Assembly: GCF_025751495.1 (NCBI RefSeq)
Contig: NZ_JAOWKZ010000001.1
Location: 1 to 64,000, forward strand
Length of the DNA stretch: 64,000 bases
Origin: Albidovulum litorale
GTDB lineage: Bacteria > Pseudomonadota > Alphaproteobacteria > Rhodobacterales > Rhodobacteraceae
Reading direction: 5' to 3'
The translations under genes and the position numbers were made by a program. Below are positions 32,741 through 41,509 of the stretch, in pieces. Within the stretch, counting starts at the first letter, position 1, and every line of letters begins with the position of its first letter. A model generated the notes under the pieces. It worked only from the letters and a program-made list of their open reading frames with translations, did no database searches and had not been told where the DNA came from.

Positions 32741-33973
32741 TTACGTGAAGAGGAGGATGTAGAGCATATTGCCGAGGCCCCAGGCAATCAGACCGACCGA
32801 CAGCCAGGCACCCGACCCGTAGGGTCCCATCGCGCGCCAGGTCCGTCCGAAGGCCGAACGCGCGGGCCCGGTCGGACGCTTCGCCTCCATTGCACTCAGG
32901 CGCTTGGCATTGATGACAATTCCGAAAACAGCCAGCGCCGTCAGCGCGATGCCAAAACCGGTATACAGGATCTTGGTTGTCAAACCGCCCCAGAGCCCGA
33001 AGTGAATCGGATCGGCGGCGGCGGAGATACGCTGATGCAGGGACAGGTCCTCGGCTCGCTGGATCCCCACGATGTTTAATGTCTCGGGGTCGATATGAAT
33101 CGAATTCTGCCGCTCGGTCACCAGAATAGCGGTTGCCTGCCCCAAGACCACGATCGACTCGAATTTCGCCCGGGGGAGACGGACTTCGGACACCACTTGA
33201 CTTGGCATAGCTTCCGCCGCGATCTGTATCGCCGCGTCTAACCTGGCACCGTCGAATGCGTCCGGCAGGAGGGTTTCACGTCTCTCCGTCCGGAAGTTTG
33301 CCTCGGTTTGCACGCCCAACCCGGCGGCTTCCGCGAAGTACCACAACGATGTGAGTGCCATGGGAACGAAAAATACCAATGACCAGACCGCGATCAGACG
33401 GTGTAGACCGCTGAAGAAGGCGCGGCTGCTGCCGGACCGGCGCGGCAAGCGAAAAAAGCCGGTCCAGAACCGGCGATAGGTCATAATGCCCGCGATAATC
33501 GCAACCGTCAGCGGCAGCGCGAAAACCGATACAAGTAATCTGCCTTTTCTACCCTCAACGAACAGACGTTCATGCAGTTGCAGCATGATAGCATGAAACT
33601 TGTGACGATTGGCGTACCCCAACACCTGCCCATTATAAGGATTGACCAATAAGCCACGATCCCCTTTGCTATCCGGTTCCAATACAACGACGAGATCGCT
33701 GATGGACGCATCCTCGGATCTAACCATGCGCACTACAGAACGTCCCGGATTGTCGGCAACTATCGCATCGTATACGCGACCCCAACTCACCTTCCCGCCG
33801 GGCGTGGGGTCAATGTGACTCCGGGAATCCAGCACCCTGTCGATCTCATGAGAAAAAACAAGCAGCGTACCGGTCAGGAACATGAAAGCGAGAAACAGCG
33901 ACGCGGTGAGGCCGAAGATTGAATGAATCCTGTGCCAATTGATACGGCTGCGTGGTCGATCTGGCATGGTCAT
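32741..33973 (-). CDS. PepSY-associated transmembrane protein
   Basis: The 410-residue protein has the four-helix PepSY-TM plan: helix 1 (IFGLTASLFLAFMFLTGTLLVF, about residues 17-38), a long periplasmic PepSY part, helix 2 (SVFALPLTVAIIAGIMTYRRF, about 150-170), a short loop with HRLIAVWSLVFFVPMAL, and a final helix near IALTALAVFGIVINAK. The histidines in helix 1 loop regions are those seen in reductase-type members linked to iron or siderophore uptake. AGGGGA precedes the ATG. It interrupts the glycan genes on the opposite strand; no partner such as a TonB receptor is near. Confidence 0.8.
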   Translation of the reverse strand: MTMPDRPRSRINWHRIHSIFGLTASLFLAFMFLTGTLLVFSHEIDRVLDSRSHIDPTPGGKVSWGRVYDAIVADNPGRSVVRMVRSEDASISDLVVVLEPDSKGDRGLLVNPYNGQVLGYANRHKFHAIMLQLHERLFVEGRKGRLLVSVFALPLTVAIIAGIMTYRRFWTGFFRLPRRSGSSRAFFSGLHRLIAVWSLVFFVPMALTSLWYFAEAAGLGVQTEANFRTERRETLLPDAFDGARLDAAIQIAAEAMPSQVVSEVRLPRAKFESIVVLGQATAILVTERQNSIHIDPETLNIVGIQRAEDLSLHQRISAAADPIHFGLWGGLTTKILYTGFGIALTALAVFGIVINAKRLSAMEAKRPTGPARSAFGRTWRAMGPYGSGAWLSVGLIAWGLGNMLYILLFT

Positions 33974-34037
33974 GTTCCCCTGAAAAGCCGTTGCACTCTA
34001 ACCGTTTGATCGCCGTTCACAATAACGCCCCCGATCA

Positions 34038-35939
34038 TCAGCGCGCCTTCGGCCGCAGCAGCACTTCGCGGCCGAAGGGTTCGGGCAGGTTTTCCAGTTC
34101 GTAATATTCACGCAGATAAGCGCCAGTTGTCCTGTCACGCGCATCTTGAAGCAATCGGGCCTCTAGATCGACCTGAGTGAAATGCACCGAAGTCAGCCAA
34201 CTACCCAGCCAAGGGATCAGGGCAAGCTCACTTTCTTTCTGCTTGGTCTCGCCTTCGAACACGCGGAGATAGTCGGCTCGCGTCATCACCACAAAGGCGT
34301 CGCGGTGACGTTCAAGAAACTCCGCGCCCGGGTTCGGCAGTTCGGAATACATCAACGCGTCGAGCGGGAAGTATTCGGAACAGGCGCCGATCCGTGGCGC
34401 AACCATCCATGCGGTTCCGTAATAAAGAACCGGCCGGTCCGTACGCGCAGGGTCAGCAAGATAGCGGCCGATCGCAGACAGTTTAGCATTTGGTTTGGTA
34501 TGCTCTTCTTCGGCGGTTGGGCCTCGGAATTCCCCCGGCGCGAACTCGACCGTCCGGGCCCCGCTCAGCACATCCTCCGCCCCGCGCAGATATGCCCGTG
34601 CATAGCGTTTGCTGGAACTATGAATCCCAAGCAAATAACTCAATCCAGCAATCGCGATCAAGATCACGCCGGCTTTTCGCATTTGCGGGCTGATGGAGAC
34701 CGCCAGAGAGTTGAGCGGCAGGAGAAAAGCGAAGAACAACGCTGTGAACGCCGCCCCAAGGTGCCAGTGATCGGCACGTGTAAGGCCGCTTTTCAACGCG
34801 ACAAGCGTAAAACCAAACGCCCCGACGAGGAAGAGATCACCCATCGACGCACCCTGACGGAAGCGGGTCATTGCCCCGCCGACGGCGAGGCAGGCGAGCG
34901 TCATCAGTGTAAACAGCGCGACCGAATTCAGTGTCCAGTGAAATGCAAAGCTCACATGGCCCTGCGACATCACGCCAACGACCCGTTTCATCGTCTCGAT
35001 GTAATGGGGCCAGTCCGGTCCCAGCATCGCATAGATACCGGCCGCCCAAACCACCAGCGCGCCGAGTGCGATCACCGGCCCGCTGACCAGCGCCCGGCGG
35101 CGGTTGGGGCCGAGCAGCAGGACCCCGTACATAAGCCCGATACCAAAAAGCGCGGCAGCGGCGTATTCATGCGAATACGTGGCATACAGCCCGATGAGGA
35201 CGGCGACCGCGACATTCATGCGGAAATCGAAGGGGCGCATGGCCGCTAGAAGCAGCGCGAACACTGCCAAAAGCCGCCGGAGTGCACTCCAGTTTACACC
35301 CAGTAGCGTGTCGACCAGGAAGGGCAGCACAAGAAGAAAGACCAAGTACCGGCGCCGCCGATCAGCGATGGCCAGTTGCAGCACAGCCATCAGAACCGTG
35401 AACTGCACCGCCTCCTGCATTGCGAGGAAGCTGAAGTAAGATGTCACCGAAACACCAAAAACCTGTCCCCACCACCAGAGTGAATAGATCATTGCCGGAC
35501 CGTAGAGGAACTCGAAATCCTTGAACGGTATTTGACCGCAAACCATACGAAAGAGCGCGGTGATGAACCCGTGATCTTCGGTTATGGGGGCGTAACGGGC
35601 TAGGAATACCGGGAAATAGGCCAGGAAGAAGAGCGCAAATACTGCCACCAGTTCCCAGATAACGAACCGCCCGCAGCCGAGCGCGGGTTCCGGGGCGGCC
35701 ATATGGGCTTTGCCCGATAAGGCCGCCGACAGGATCAGGATCAGCGACCAGAGCAGTACGACCGAATAGGCAAGGGGCGCATTGTAGCCAAGGGCCAGCG
35801 CCGCGCTGACAACTTCTGTCTCGGGGTTGGCCACGACAAGCCGGGGCACAAACGCCAACAATACAAGATAACCGCCTAATCCGGTCATCACTGCGAGAGG
35901 CAGCCGTCTAATAATTCCCGTCATTCCGGCTGTTCCCAT
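34038..35939 (-). CDS. Polytopic membrane protein, probable lipid-linked-sugar glycosyltransferase (GT-C-like)
   Basis: The 633-residue protein has about 12 hydrophobic helices and a soluble C-terminal part of about 170 residues. Early loop DHGFITALFRMVCGQIPFKDFEF resembles the acidic loop of GT-C enzymes that use polyprenyl-phosphate sugars. I do not recognise a named family. It lies 34 bp downstream of the UbiA-like gene on the same strand, so it may use the lipid-linked sugar made there. An alternative start at the second ATG (35924) is possible. Confidence 0.5.
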   Translation of the reverse strand: MGTAGMTGIIRRLPLAVMTGLGGYLVLLAFVPRLVVANPETEVVSAALALGYNAPLAYSVVLLWSLILILSAALSGKAHMAAPEPALGCGRFVIWELVAVFALFFLAYFPVFLARYAPITEDHGFITALFRMVCGQIPFKDFEFLYGPAMIYSLWWWGQVFGVSVTSYFSFLAMQEAVQFTVLMAVLQLAIADRRRRYLVFLLVLPFLVDTLLGVNWSALRRLLAVFALLLAAMRPFDFRMNVAVAVLIGLYATYSHEYAAAALFGIGLMYGVLLLGPNRRRALVSGPVIALGALVVWAAGIYAMLGPDWPHYIETMKRVVGVMSQGHVSFAFHWTLNSVALFTLMTLACLAVGGAMTRFRQGASMGDLFLVGAFGFTLVALKSGLTRADHWHLGAAFTALFFAFLLPLNSLAVSISPQMRKAGVILIAIAGLSYLLGIHSSSKRYARAYLRGAEDVLSGARTVEFAPGEFRGPTAEEEHTKPNAKLSAIGRYLADPARTDRPVLYYGTAWMVAPRIGACSEYFPLDALMYSELPNPGAEFLERHRDAFVVMTRADYLRVFEGETKQKESELALIPWLGSWLTSVHFTQVDLEARLLQDARDRTTGAYLREYYELENLPEPFGREVLLRPKAR

Positions 35940-35973
35940 ATGGCCCCATCATCGCGCAGAAACATGACAAGCC

Positions 35974-36936
35974 TTACCGGAAAGGCGCCGATGCTGCGAC
36001 CCACACGCTGATCCCGATTGCCACCAGACAAATCTGGCTCGCACGGTCGCGGAAGGCAAACACGATCGGATCGTCGTGCATATTGCCGCGATGGGCAACC
36101 ATGACCATTCGGGTGATCCAGAAGAAAAGGATCGGACAGATTGCAAGAAGCGCCGCGCGGAAGGGATAAAGCTCCGCCACGGTATGCGACTCGATATAGA
36201 GCGCCATCACCAGAACGGCGACGTAACCGGCCGAGATTCCGATCTGCGAGATCAGCGGCAGGTCCTCCACCCGGTACCCCCGGCCTGCCGCCGCGCTCTT
36301 GCCCCGGCTCAGGCCATCGACGAGTTCAGCCTGCCGCTTGACCGCTGCCAGCGCCGAGAAGAAAAAGCCCGAAAAGGCCAGAAGCCAGACCGAGAGGCCG
36401 ATTTCCGTTGCAGCGGCACCAGCCAGAATCCTTGTCGTATAAAGCCCCGCCAGCAGCCAGATGTCGAGGATCGGTTGGCGCTTGATCACCAGCGAATAGG
36501 CAAGGGTCGCGGCGTAGTAACCGGCTGCCACCAGTGCCAGAAGAAGGCTTGTCCAGATTGCCAGTGTGAAGCCCGCGACCAGCAGGGCTGCGGCCATCCA
36601 CCTGCCGTGGGCCAACGGGACCAAGCCAGAGGCGATGGGGCGGAAGCGTTTGCGGGGATGGGCCCGATCGACCTCAATATCCATAAGATCGTTCAATACG
36701 TAAACGCTTGATGCGATCAGGCAGAAAGACGCAAAGGCGATGAGGCTTTGCGTGAATGTCGCCATATCAAGCTGGTGGGCTGCCAACATAGGTACGAATA
36801 CCAATAGGTTCTTGACCCATTGATGGGGACGGATTTCCTGCAGATAAGTCAGAAGGACGGAGCGCGTGCCTGCCGCGGTATCCTTTTTACCGACCAATAC
36901 CTTGCTCCAACTCGCCTGAAACCGAGAATGCCCCAT
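35974..36936 (-). CDS. UbiA-family prenyltransferase of the decaprenyl-phosphate phosphoribosyltransferase type
   Basis: The 320-residue protein is a UbiA-fold membrane enzyme with about eight or nine helices. The first aspartate motif NDLMDIEVDRAHPRKRFRPI (about residues 82-101) has the HPRKRFRPI tail that marks phosphoribosyl transfer to a polyprenyl phosphate, the entry step to polyprenyl-phospho-arabinose in mycobacteria. RPHQWVKNLLVFVPML near residue 36 is also typical. Fused relatives carry an N-terminal HAD phosphatase; this one does not. The oxidase/reductase pair DprE1/DprE2 is not visible in the window. Ribose- or arabinose-lipid synthesis is inference from the family. Confidence 0.75.
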   Translation of the reverse strand: MGHSRFQASWSKVLVGKKDTAAGTRSVLLTYLQEIRPHQWVKNLLVFVPMLAAHQLDMATFTQSLIAFASFCLIASSVYVLNDLMDIEVDRAHPRKRFRPIASGLVPLAHGRWMAAALLVAGFTLAIWTSLLLALVAAGYYAATLAYSLVIKRQPILDIWLLAGLYTTRILAGAAATEIGLSVWLLAFSGFFFSALAAVKRQAELVDGLSRGKSAAAGRGYRVEDLPLISQIGISAGYVAVLVMALYIESHTVAELYPFRAALLAICPILFFWITRMVMVAHRGNMHDDPIVFAFRDRASQICLVAIGISVWVAASAPFR

Positions 36937-37212
36937 CGGTCTTCATCGCATCAACGGCCTCCAGTTTCATTGCGCGAGAGACGTTTGGCAACCGGAACAT
37001 GGGCGGTGCCAGCCCAAGGTCCACTTTCAAAGCATTCCATGCGACTTTCGATGACGGAGCCGAAACAATGTCGTGCCGCGCAAACCGGTGTTGACCCCGA
37101 AGTATCATCGGGCAACTTTCATCGCCCGAGGTCTTGGATGCGGTAGAAAGGCCTTGCAGTTCAGCCTATTGTGGCAAGGATTTATTAGCACAGCCGTTCA
37201 GGACGTATTGAT
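36937..37212. other. Divergent spacer between UbiA-like gene and GT2 gene
   Basis: About 275 bp between divergent starts. A minus-strand open frame of 73 codons (36887-37108) opens here but has no recognised family and overlaps the UbiA start in another frame; it could be a relic. Promoters for both directions probably lie here. Confidence 0.3.
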
Positions 37213-38247
37213 ATGGGCATCTCGACCCCGGAAGACTTGCAAGGCGCCCCCCGGGGCAATCGTCCGGCAAATCCGCTGATTTCGGTGATCGTGCCGTGTT
37301 ATAATGAAGAAGAAGTCATTCACTACACTCATGAACGGCTGACCAATGTACTGGGCGGTGCGGGCCTCAAATACGAAATCATCTATGTCGATGACGGCAG
37401 TTCCGACCTCACTGCACTGAAGCTGCGCGACATCCAGAGCGGTACCGACAATGTCGGTGTGGTTCGGCTGTCGCGGAATTTCGGCCATCAGGTCGCTGTA
37501 ACAGCCGGTCTGGATTATGCCGACGGCGACGCCGTCGTCCTGATCGACGCCGACCTTCAGGATCCGCCGGAGCTCATTGCCGATATGGTGGACAAATGGC
37601 GGCAAGGCTATGATATTGTTTACGGAGTGCGTACAACCCGCGAGGGCGAAACGGCATTCAAGCTCTGGACCGCAAAAGCCTTCTATCGCTTCATCAATCT
37701 TCTGTCCGAAGTGCCGCTGCCGCTCGATGCGGGTGACTTCCGGCTGATCGACCGCGCCGCCGCCGACGCGCTCAGGCTGATGCGCGAACGCCACCGGATG
37801 ATCCGGGCGATGGCGTCTTGGGTGGGCTTCCACCAGACAGCACTTCCCTATGAGCGCGAAAAGCGTTTCGCGGGGGTATCGAAATACCCGTTGCGCAAGA
37901 TGATCCTGCTGGCCTTGGACGGTGTTGTTTCCTTCTCGGTCGTGCCGCTGCGCATGGTGACGCTCGTTGGCATGACGCTTTTCCTTTTTTCGATCATCGG
38001 CATAATCTATGCACTGATTTCGCGTCTGATGACCGATATCTGGGTGCCCGGCTGGACACTCCTCTTCATCTCGTCGCTGATGCTTGGCGGGTTGCAACTC
38101 GTCTTTCTCGGGATAATCGGGGAATATGTCGGACGCATCTATGGCGAGGCCAAACAGCGACCGCTCTTCCTGGTGATGGAGGTTCTGGGCCCCGACCGAT
38201 TCCGCCACAGGGAACAGACCCTGCGCGACAAGGCGCGTCAGACGTGA
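37213..38247 (+). CDS. GtrB/DPM1-type glycosyltransferase family 2, membrane anchored
   Basis: The 344-residue protein has a GT-A domain (SVIVPCYNEEEVIHYTHERL, about 20-39; YVDDGSSDLTAL, about 58-69; VLIDADLQDPPELI, about 112-125; DAGDFRLIDR, about 176-185) and two membrane helices at the C-terminus (VTLVGMTLFLFSIIGIIYAL and LLFISSLMLGGLQLVFLGII). Such enzymes load a sugar from a nucleotide donor onto polyprenyl phosphate. A GtrA gene follows with overlapping stop and start, making a transferase-flippase pair. Confidence 0.88.
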   Translation: MGISTPEDLQGAPRGNRPANPLISVIVPCYNEEEVIHYTHERLTNVLGGAGLKYEIIYVDDGSSDLTALKLRDIQSGTDNVGVVRLSRNFGHQVAVTAGLDYADGDAVVLIDADLQDPPELIADMVDKWRQGYDIVYGVRTTREGETAFKLWTAKAFYRFINLLSEVPLPLDAGDFRLIDRAAADALRLMRERHRMIRAMASWVGFHQTALPYEREKRFAGVSKYPLRKMILLALDGVVSFSVVPLRMVTLVGMTLFLFSIIGIIYALISRLMTDIWVPGWTLLFISSLMLGGLQLVFLGIIGEYVGRIYGEAKQRPLFLVMEVLGPDRFRHREQTLRDKARQT

Positions 38248-38654
38248 TGCTGCAAAAACTGGTGTCATTCCTGCCGCCCGAGCTTCGGCAATTCGCGCTC
38301 TATGTGGTCTGCGGCGGCAGCGGCGTGGCGCTCGATTTCGGGCTGTACTCGGCGCTCGTCGCGTCCGGCACATGGCATCACGCGGCCAACATCGCGGGTT
38401 ACGCGGCCGGAACACTGCTCAGCTTCATCCTGAACCGCGCGATCACCTTCGGCGTATTGGATGCCGCCTTGCGGCGGCTCGCGATTTTCGTTGGTGTCGC
38501 CGGGATCGGTTATCTCTCCTCCACAGGCGTTCTCCTCGTGCTGATCGACCTGATGCAGGTCAATCCGTTCGTGGCCAAGGCGGCCTCGATCATCGTGGTG
38601 ATCGCGGTCCAGTACACGCTGAACGCCCGCGTCACCTTTCGTCGTAGCGAGTAA
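38247..38654 (+). CDS. GtrA-family membrane protein, second copy
   Basis: This 135-residue protein has four membrane helices: FALYVVCGGSGVALDFGLYS, NIAGYAAGTLLSFILNRAIT (with the N-R-x-x-T-F GtrA pattern), LAIFVGVAGIGYLSSTGVLL and a C-terminal one ending LNARVTF. It probably flips the lipid-linked sugar made by the preceding GT2. The start is the ATG at 38247, overlapping the TGA of that gene; a GTG one codon earlier is also possible. Confidence 0.85.
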   Translation: MLQKLVSFLPPELRQFALYVVCGGSGVALDFGLYSALVASGTWHHAANIAGYAAGTLLSFILNRAITFGVLDAALRRLAIFVGVAGIGYLSSTGVLLVLIDLMQVNPFVAKAASIIVVIAVQYTLNARVTFRRSE

Positions 38655-38674
38655 ATGCAGGGAGCCCGCGCCCC

Positions 38675-40006
38675 ATGAGCGAGACCAAGATCTACGATTG
38701 CGCCGTGATCGGCGGCGGATTCACCGGGCTCGCGGCGGCGGCGGATCTGGCCAAGAAGGGTCGGTCGGTGATCGTGCTGGAAAAAGAGGCTGAACTGGGC
38801 GGGCTTGCCGCCGGATTCGACGTTGGCGGATACGAACTGGAGCGGTTCTACCATCATTGGTTCACCTCCGACCGCCATATCTCGGACCTCGCCGCGCAGG
38901 TGGGCGTTGCCGACCAGATCGTCTTCCGCGCCTCGTCGACGGGAATGTATTACGCGGGGAAAAGTTTCCGCCTCTCCACGCCCTTCGACTTGCTGAAATT
39001 CGACGCGATCCCGCTTTTCGACCGGATCCGCACCGGCTTTGCCACGCTCGCCGTGCGCCGGGTGAAGGACTGGCAGCGGCTGGAGGCGCTGACGGCCAAG
39101 GAATGGCTGATCCGGCTATTCGGCAAGAAGGCTTACAAGGTGATCTGGGAGCCGCTGCTGATCGGCAAGTTCGGCCGTTACGCCGAACAGATCTCGGCGG
39201 TCTGGTTCTGGAACAAGCTGACGCTCAGAGGCGGCAGCCGCGGGTCTGGCGGGGCCGAGGAACTGGCCTATTTCAAGGGCGGCTTTGCCCGGCTTGCACG
39301 TGAGGTCGGGGCTTATGTCGAACGTCAGGGGGGGCGGGTTGCGACCGGGGCAGGGGTGGCCGGCATCGCGCCCGGGGATGACACGATCCGGCTCGACACG
39401 GAAATCGGGCCGGTCAGGGCACGCTGCGTCCTTGTGACCACGCCTCTGCCGCTGGCCGCCGATCTCATGGCAAACCATGTCGCGCCGTCTTATGCCGACA
39501 GCCTGAAGGCGATCGAGTATCTCGGCAATGTATGCCTTGTACTGGAACTCGACCGTTCGCTTTCAGAGCTTTACTGGATCAATATCAACGATCCCGATTT
39601 CCCCTTCGTCGGTGTCATCGAACACACGAATTTCGAACCGACCGACTCTTATGGCGGGCGCCATATCGTCTATCTCTCAAAATACCTGCCGACTGACGAC
39701 CGGCTGTTCGGGATGAGTGCGGATGAGATGCTCGACTTCGCCACGCCGCATATCCAGCGCATGTTCCCCGACTTCCAGACCGACTGGGTAAAGCGCCATC
39801 ACCTGTGGAAGGCCGACCACGCCCAGCCGATCGTCGTGCGGCACTATTCCCGCCTGATCCCGGACTTCGAGACGCCCATGGCCAATGTCTTCCTTGCCTC
39901 AATGGCGCAGGTCTATCCGGAAGACAGGGGCACGAACTATGCTGTGCGGGAGGGTAAGAAGGCGGCCGCCGAAATCCACCGGCGGCTGTCAGGGCAGGGC
40001 GGGTGA
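38675..40006 (+). CDS. FAD-dependent oxidoreductase (amine-oxidase/protoporphyrinogen-oxidase fold) of a glycan cluster
   Basis: The 443-residue protein binds FAD with CAVIGGGFTGLAAAADLAKK (about residues 9-28) and has the second glycine motif ELGGLAAGF. The middle and C-terminal regions resemble NAD/FAD oxidoreductases found next to GtrA/GT2 genes in polysaccharide loci; related folds include UDP-galactopyranose mutase. It could oxidise, reduce or rearrange a lipid-linked sugar. It begins 20 bp after GtrA on the same strand, so it is the third gene of a GT2-GtrA-oxidoreductase operon. Confidence 0.7.
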   Translation: MSETKIYDCAVIGGGFTGLAAAADLAKKGRSVIVLEKEAELGGLAAGFDVGGYELERFYHHWFTSDRHISDLAAQVGVADQIVFRASSTGMYYAGKSFRLSTPFDLLKFDAIPLFDRIRTGFATLAVRRVKDWQRLEALTAKEWLIRLFGKKAYKVIWEPLLIGKFGRYAEQISAVWFWNKLTLRGGSRGSGGAEELAYFKGGFARLAREVGAYVERQGGRVATGAGVAGIAPGDDTIRLDTEIGPVRARCVLVTTPLPLAADLMANHVAPSYADSLKAIEYLGNVCLVLELDRSLSELYWININDPDFPFVGVIEHTNFEPTDSYGGRHIVYLSKYLPTDDRLFGMSADEMLDFATPHIQRMFPDFQTDWVKRHHLWKADHAQPIVVRHYSRLIPDFETPMANVFLASMAQVYPEDRGTNYAVREGKKAAAEIHRRLSGQGG

Positions 40007-40008
40007 AG

Positions 40009-41412
40009 TCAGTTTCCACACGCCGCCGATTTAGCGGCGTTCTTCACCTTGTCGCCCAGAACTCTAGAGACGTACCGACTCCAGTTCAGCATATAAGAGC
40101 GCCCATCGGAGCCTCCGTTTATATACTCAGCGGCCAATACACCGTCAGAAGAAAAAATTACGATTCGACCAAAGTTGGTTTCTTCGATCATGACGTAACC
40201 ATTTGGCAACAAGTCATAAAGGCCCTCGGTATCCGTTTTGATTTCATATTTTTTAAATTTATCCTGCCACAAATAATTAACTGAATCCTTACTAAAATCA
40301 TAAACAGCAATTCTATTAAAATCATTAGGATGTGTTTTCACAACGTCCGGGTGGAGATGGTTGTCGAAAATATAAATCTGGGAATCCGAAATGATATCAA
40401 CATCATGTTGCACAATCCACGGCCCCGACTTCAACCACACAATTTTACCCGCGGATGGACGAAATAATGCAACCGTTGATTTGTTGCGCATACTTAAAAA
40501 AATATCTCCTGCCTTCCAAAATTTTCCATCCTTCATGACAGGTTGCACGTCATTCAGGTGAAGTGGATCCGCGTGATAGTCTTCGTTCATGCCAGCCAGA
40601 AGATATTTGTACCCTGAGCGTTCGAGAATTTTAGTCAGATCAAATTTGGCAAGTGTTTCACCCTCCGGAGAAATTTTGTAGATTGCCTCGTTATAGTAGC
40701 CTTCGCCGCGCGATTTGTTCGCTTTGGCTTCGGGTTCTGACAGATACCCTGGCGACCATATATCGCCATTTTCATCAATATTGTTAGAATGGTGAAAAAT
40801 CGTTGGATTCACCCAAACCTTACGGCTGCACACATCAATTCGAGCAAGTGGTGAGTTGTGATTTTTTACTAGGAGATCTCCATTCTGGAAAACCAATGGG
40901 TGTACTGGGCGGAATGTTTTATTGGAGATCTTTTCACTACAATAAGCACAAATTGGAATGTCTGCGAAGAGATCATTTGCATCGGGATTCCAAGTGTGAA
41001 CGATTTCGAAGTTTCTGAGGTCCACGAGTTCGATATGTTGCTGATCCGCGTCCCCATCCACACGGCTCAGTAACAGGTAGCCGTCCAGTCCGGTCGTGTC
41101 GCCGGGTGCGCTCCATCCACTCCGGCCAAAGAATCTCACGCCGCCGTCGACGGCTGTCATTCTGTCTTTCTGTTTTGTCATCTTACGGATGGTGGAGGGT
41201 ATCTCCGCCACTTTCAGCGCCACGACGCCTGCGGCGCCGAACTTGTCATGACCCAGCAGTTGGTTGCGAACCACCGCCCCGAAAAGCACGGTCAACCCGA
41301 GCATGACCGTGACCAGCAGGCCGACGAACCACAGCTCAACCTTGCGAAAAAGCAGGCGTTCCATAAATGACCGCCGTTCGTCTTCCATGTTCTCGCTTTT
41401 CCCCGGCGTCAT
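40009..41412 (-). CDS. Membrane-anchored arylsulfotransferase-like beta-propeller protein
   Basis: The 467-residue protein has one N-terminal membrane anchor (LWFVGLLVTVMLGLTVLFGA) and a periplasmic part resembling arylsulfotransferases: IFHHSNNIDENGDIWSPG (about 180-197), HLNDVQPVMKDGKFWKAGDI and WIVQHDVDIISDSQIYIFDN (about 337-356), with His residues where the family has its sulfated His and sulfate-binding sites. It could move sulfate or phosphate groups to a glycan, or be a non-catalytic propeller. I took the ATG at 41412 behind GGGGGC; the frame is open further up without a good site. The gene is much richer in A and T than its neighbours, a sign of recent transfer. It meets the FAD gene tail to tail, two bases apart. 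Confidence 0.65.
   Translation of the reverse strand: MTPGKSENMEDERRSFMERLLFRKVELWFVGLLVTVMLGLTVLFGAVVRNQLLGHDKFGAAGVVALKVAEIPSTIRKMTKQKDRMTAVDGGVRFFGRSGWSAPGDTTGLDGYLLLSRVDGDADQQHIELVDLRNFEIVHTWNPDANDLFADIPICAYCSEKISNKTFRPVHPLVFQNGDLLVKNHNSPLARIDVCSRKVWVNPTIFHHSNNIDENGDIWSPGYLSEPEAKANKSRGEGYYNEAIYKISPEGETLAKFDLTKILERSGYKYLLAGMNEDYHADPLHLNDVQPVMKDGKFWKAGDIFLSMRNKSTVALFRPSAGKIVWLKSGPWIVQHDVDIISDSQIYIFDNHLHPDVVKTHPNDFNRIAVYDFSKDSVNYLWQDKFKKYEIKTDTEGLYDLLPNGYVMIEETNFGRIVIFSSDGVLAAEYINGGSDGRSYMLNWSRYVSRVLGDKVKNAAKSAACGN
40020..40040 (+). terminator. Candidate terminator hairpin of the GT2-GtrA-oxidoreductase operon
   Basis: ACGCCGC (40020-40026) pairs with GCGGCGT (40034-40040) around a seven-base loop, followed by TTCTT. 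It lies 14 bp after the plus-strand stop and inside the last codons of the convergent sulfotransferase-like gene. A short T-rich tail makes it plausible as a weak intrinsic terminator for the plus strand. Confidence 0.5.
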
Positions 41413-41509
41413 GCCAGCCCCCGCCTTATTGATGTAAGGCCCGCTGTTTTCGTTACCCGCGTTTCCATCGCGGACGCTGCTCCGTTCTCTTTGCCGATTG
41501 CCTGACCGA

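Noticed and set aside
36887-37108. 73-codon minus-strand frame upstream of the UbiA-like gene, considered as a lost HAD domain of a fused protein
   Set aside because: It is in a different frame from the UbiA gene, and its sequence shows no HAD motif (no DxDxT).
40020-40040. Hairpin considered as terminator of the minus-strand sulfotransferase-like gene
   Set aside because: It lies before that gene's stop codon on its strand, so it can only serve the plus-strand operon.
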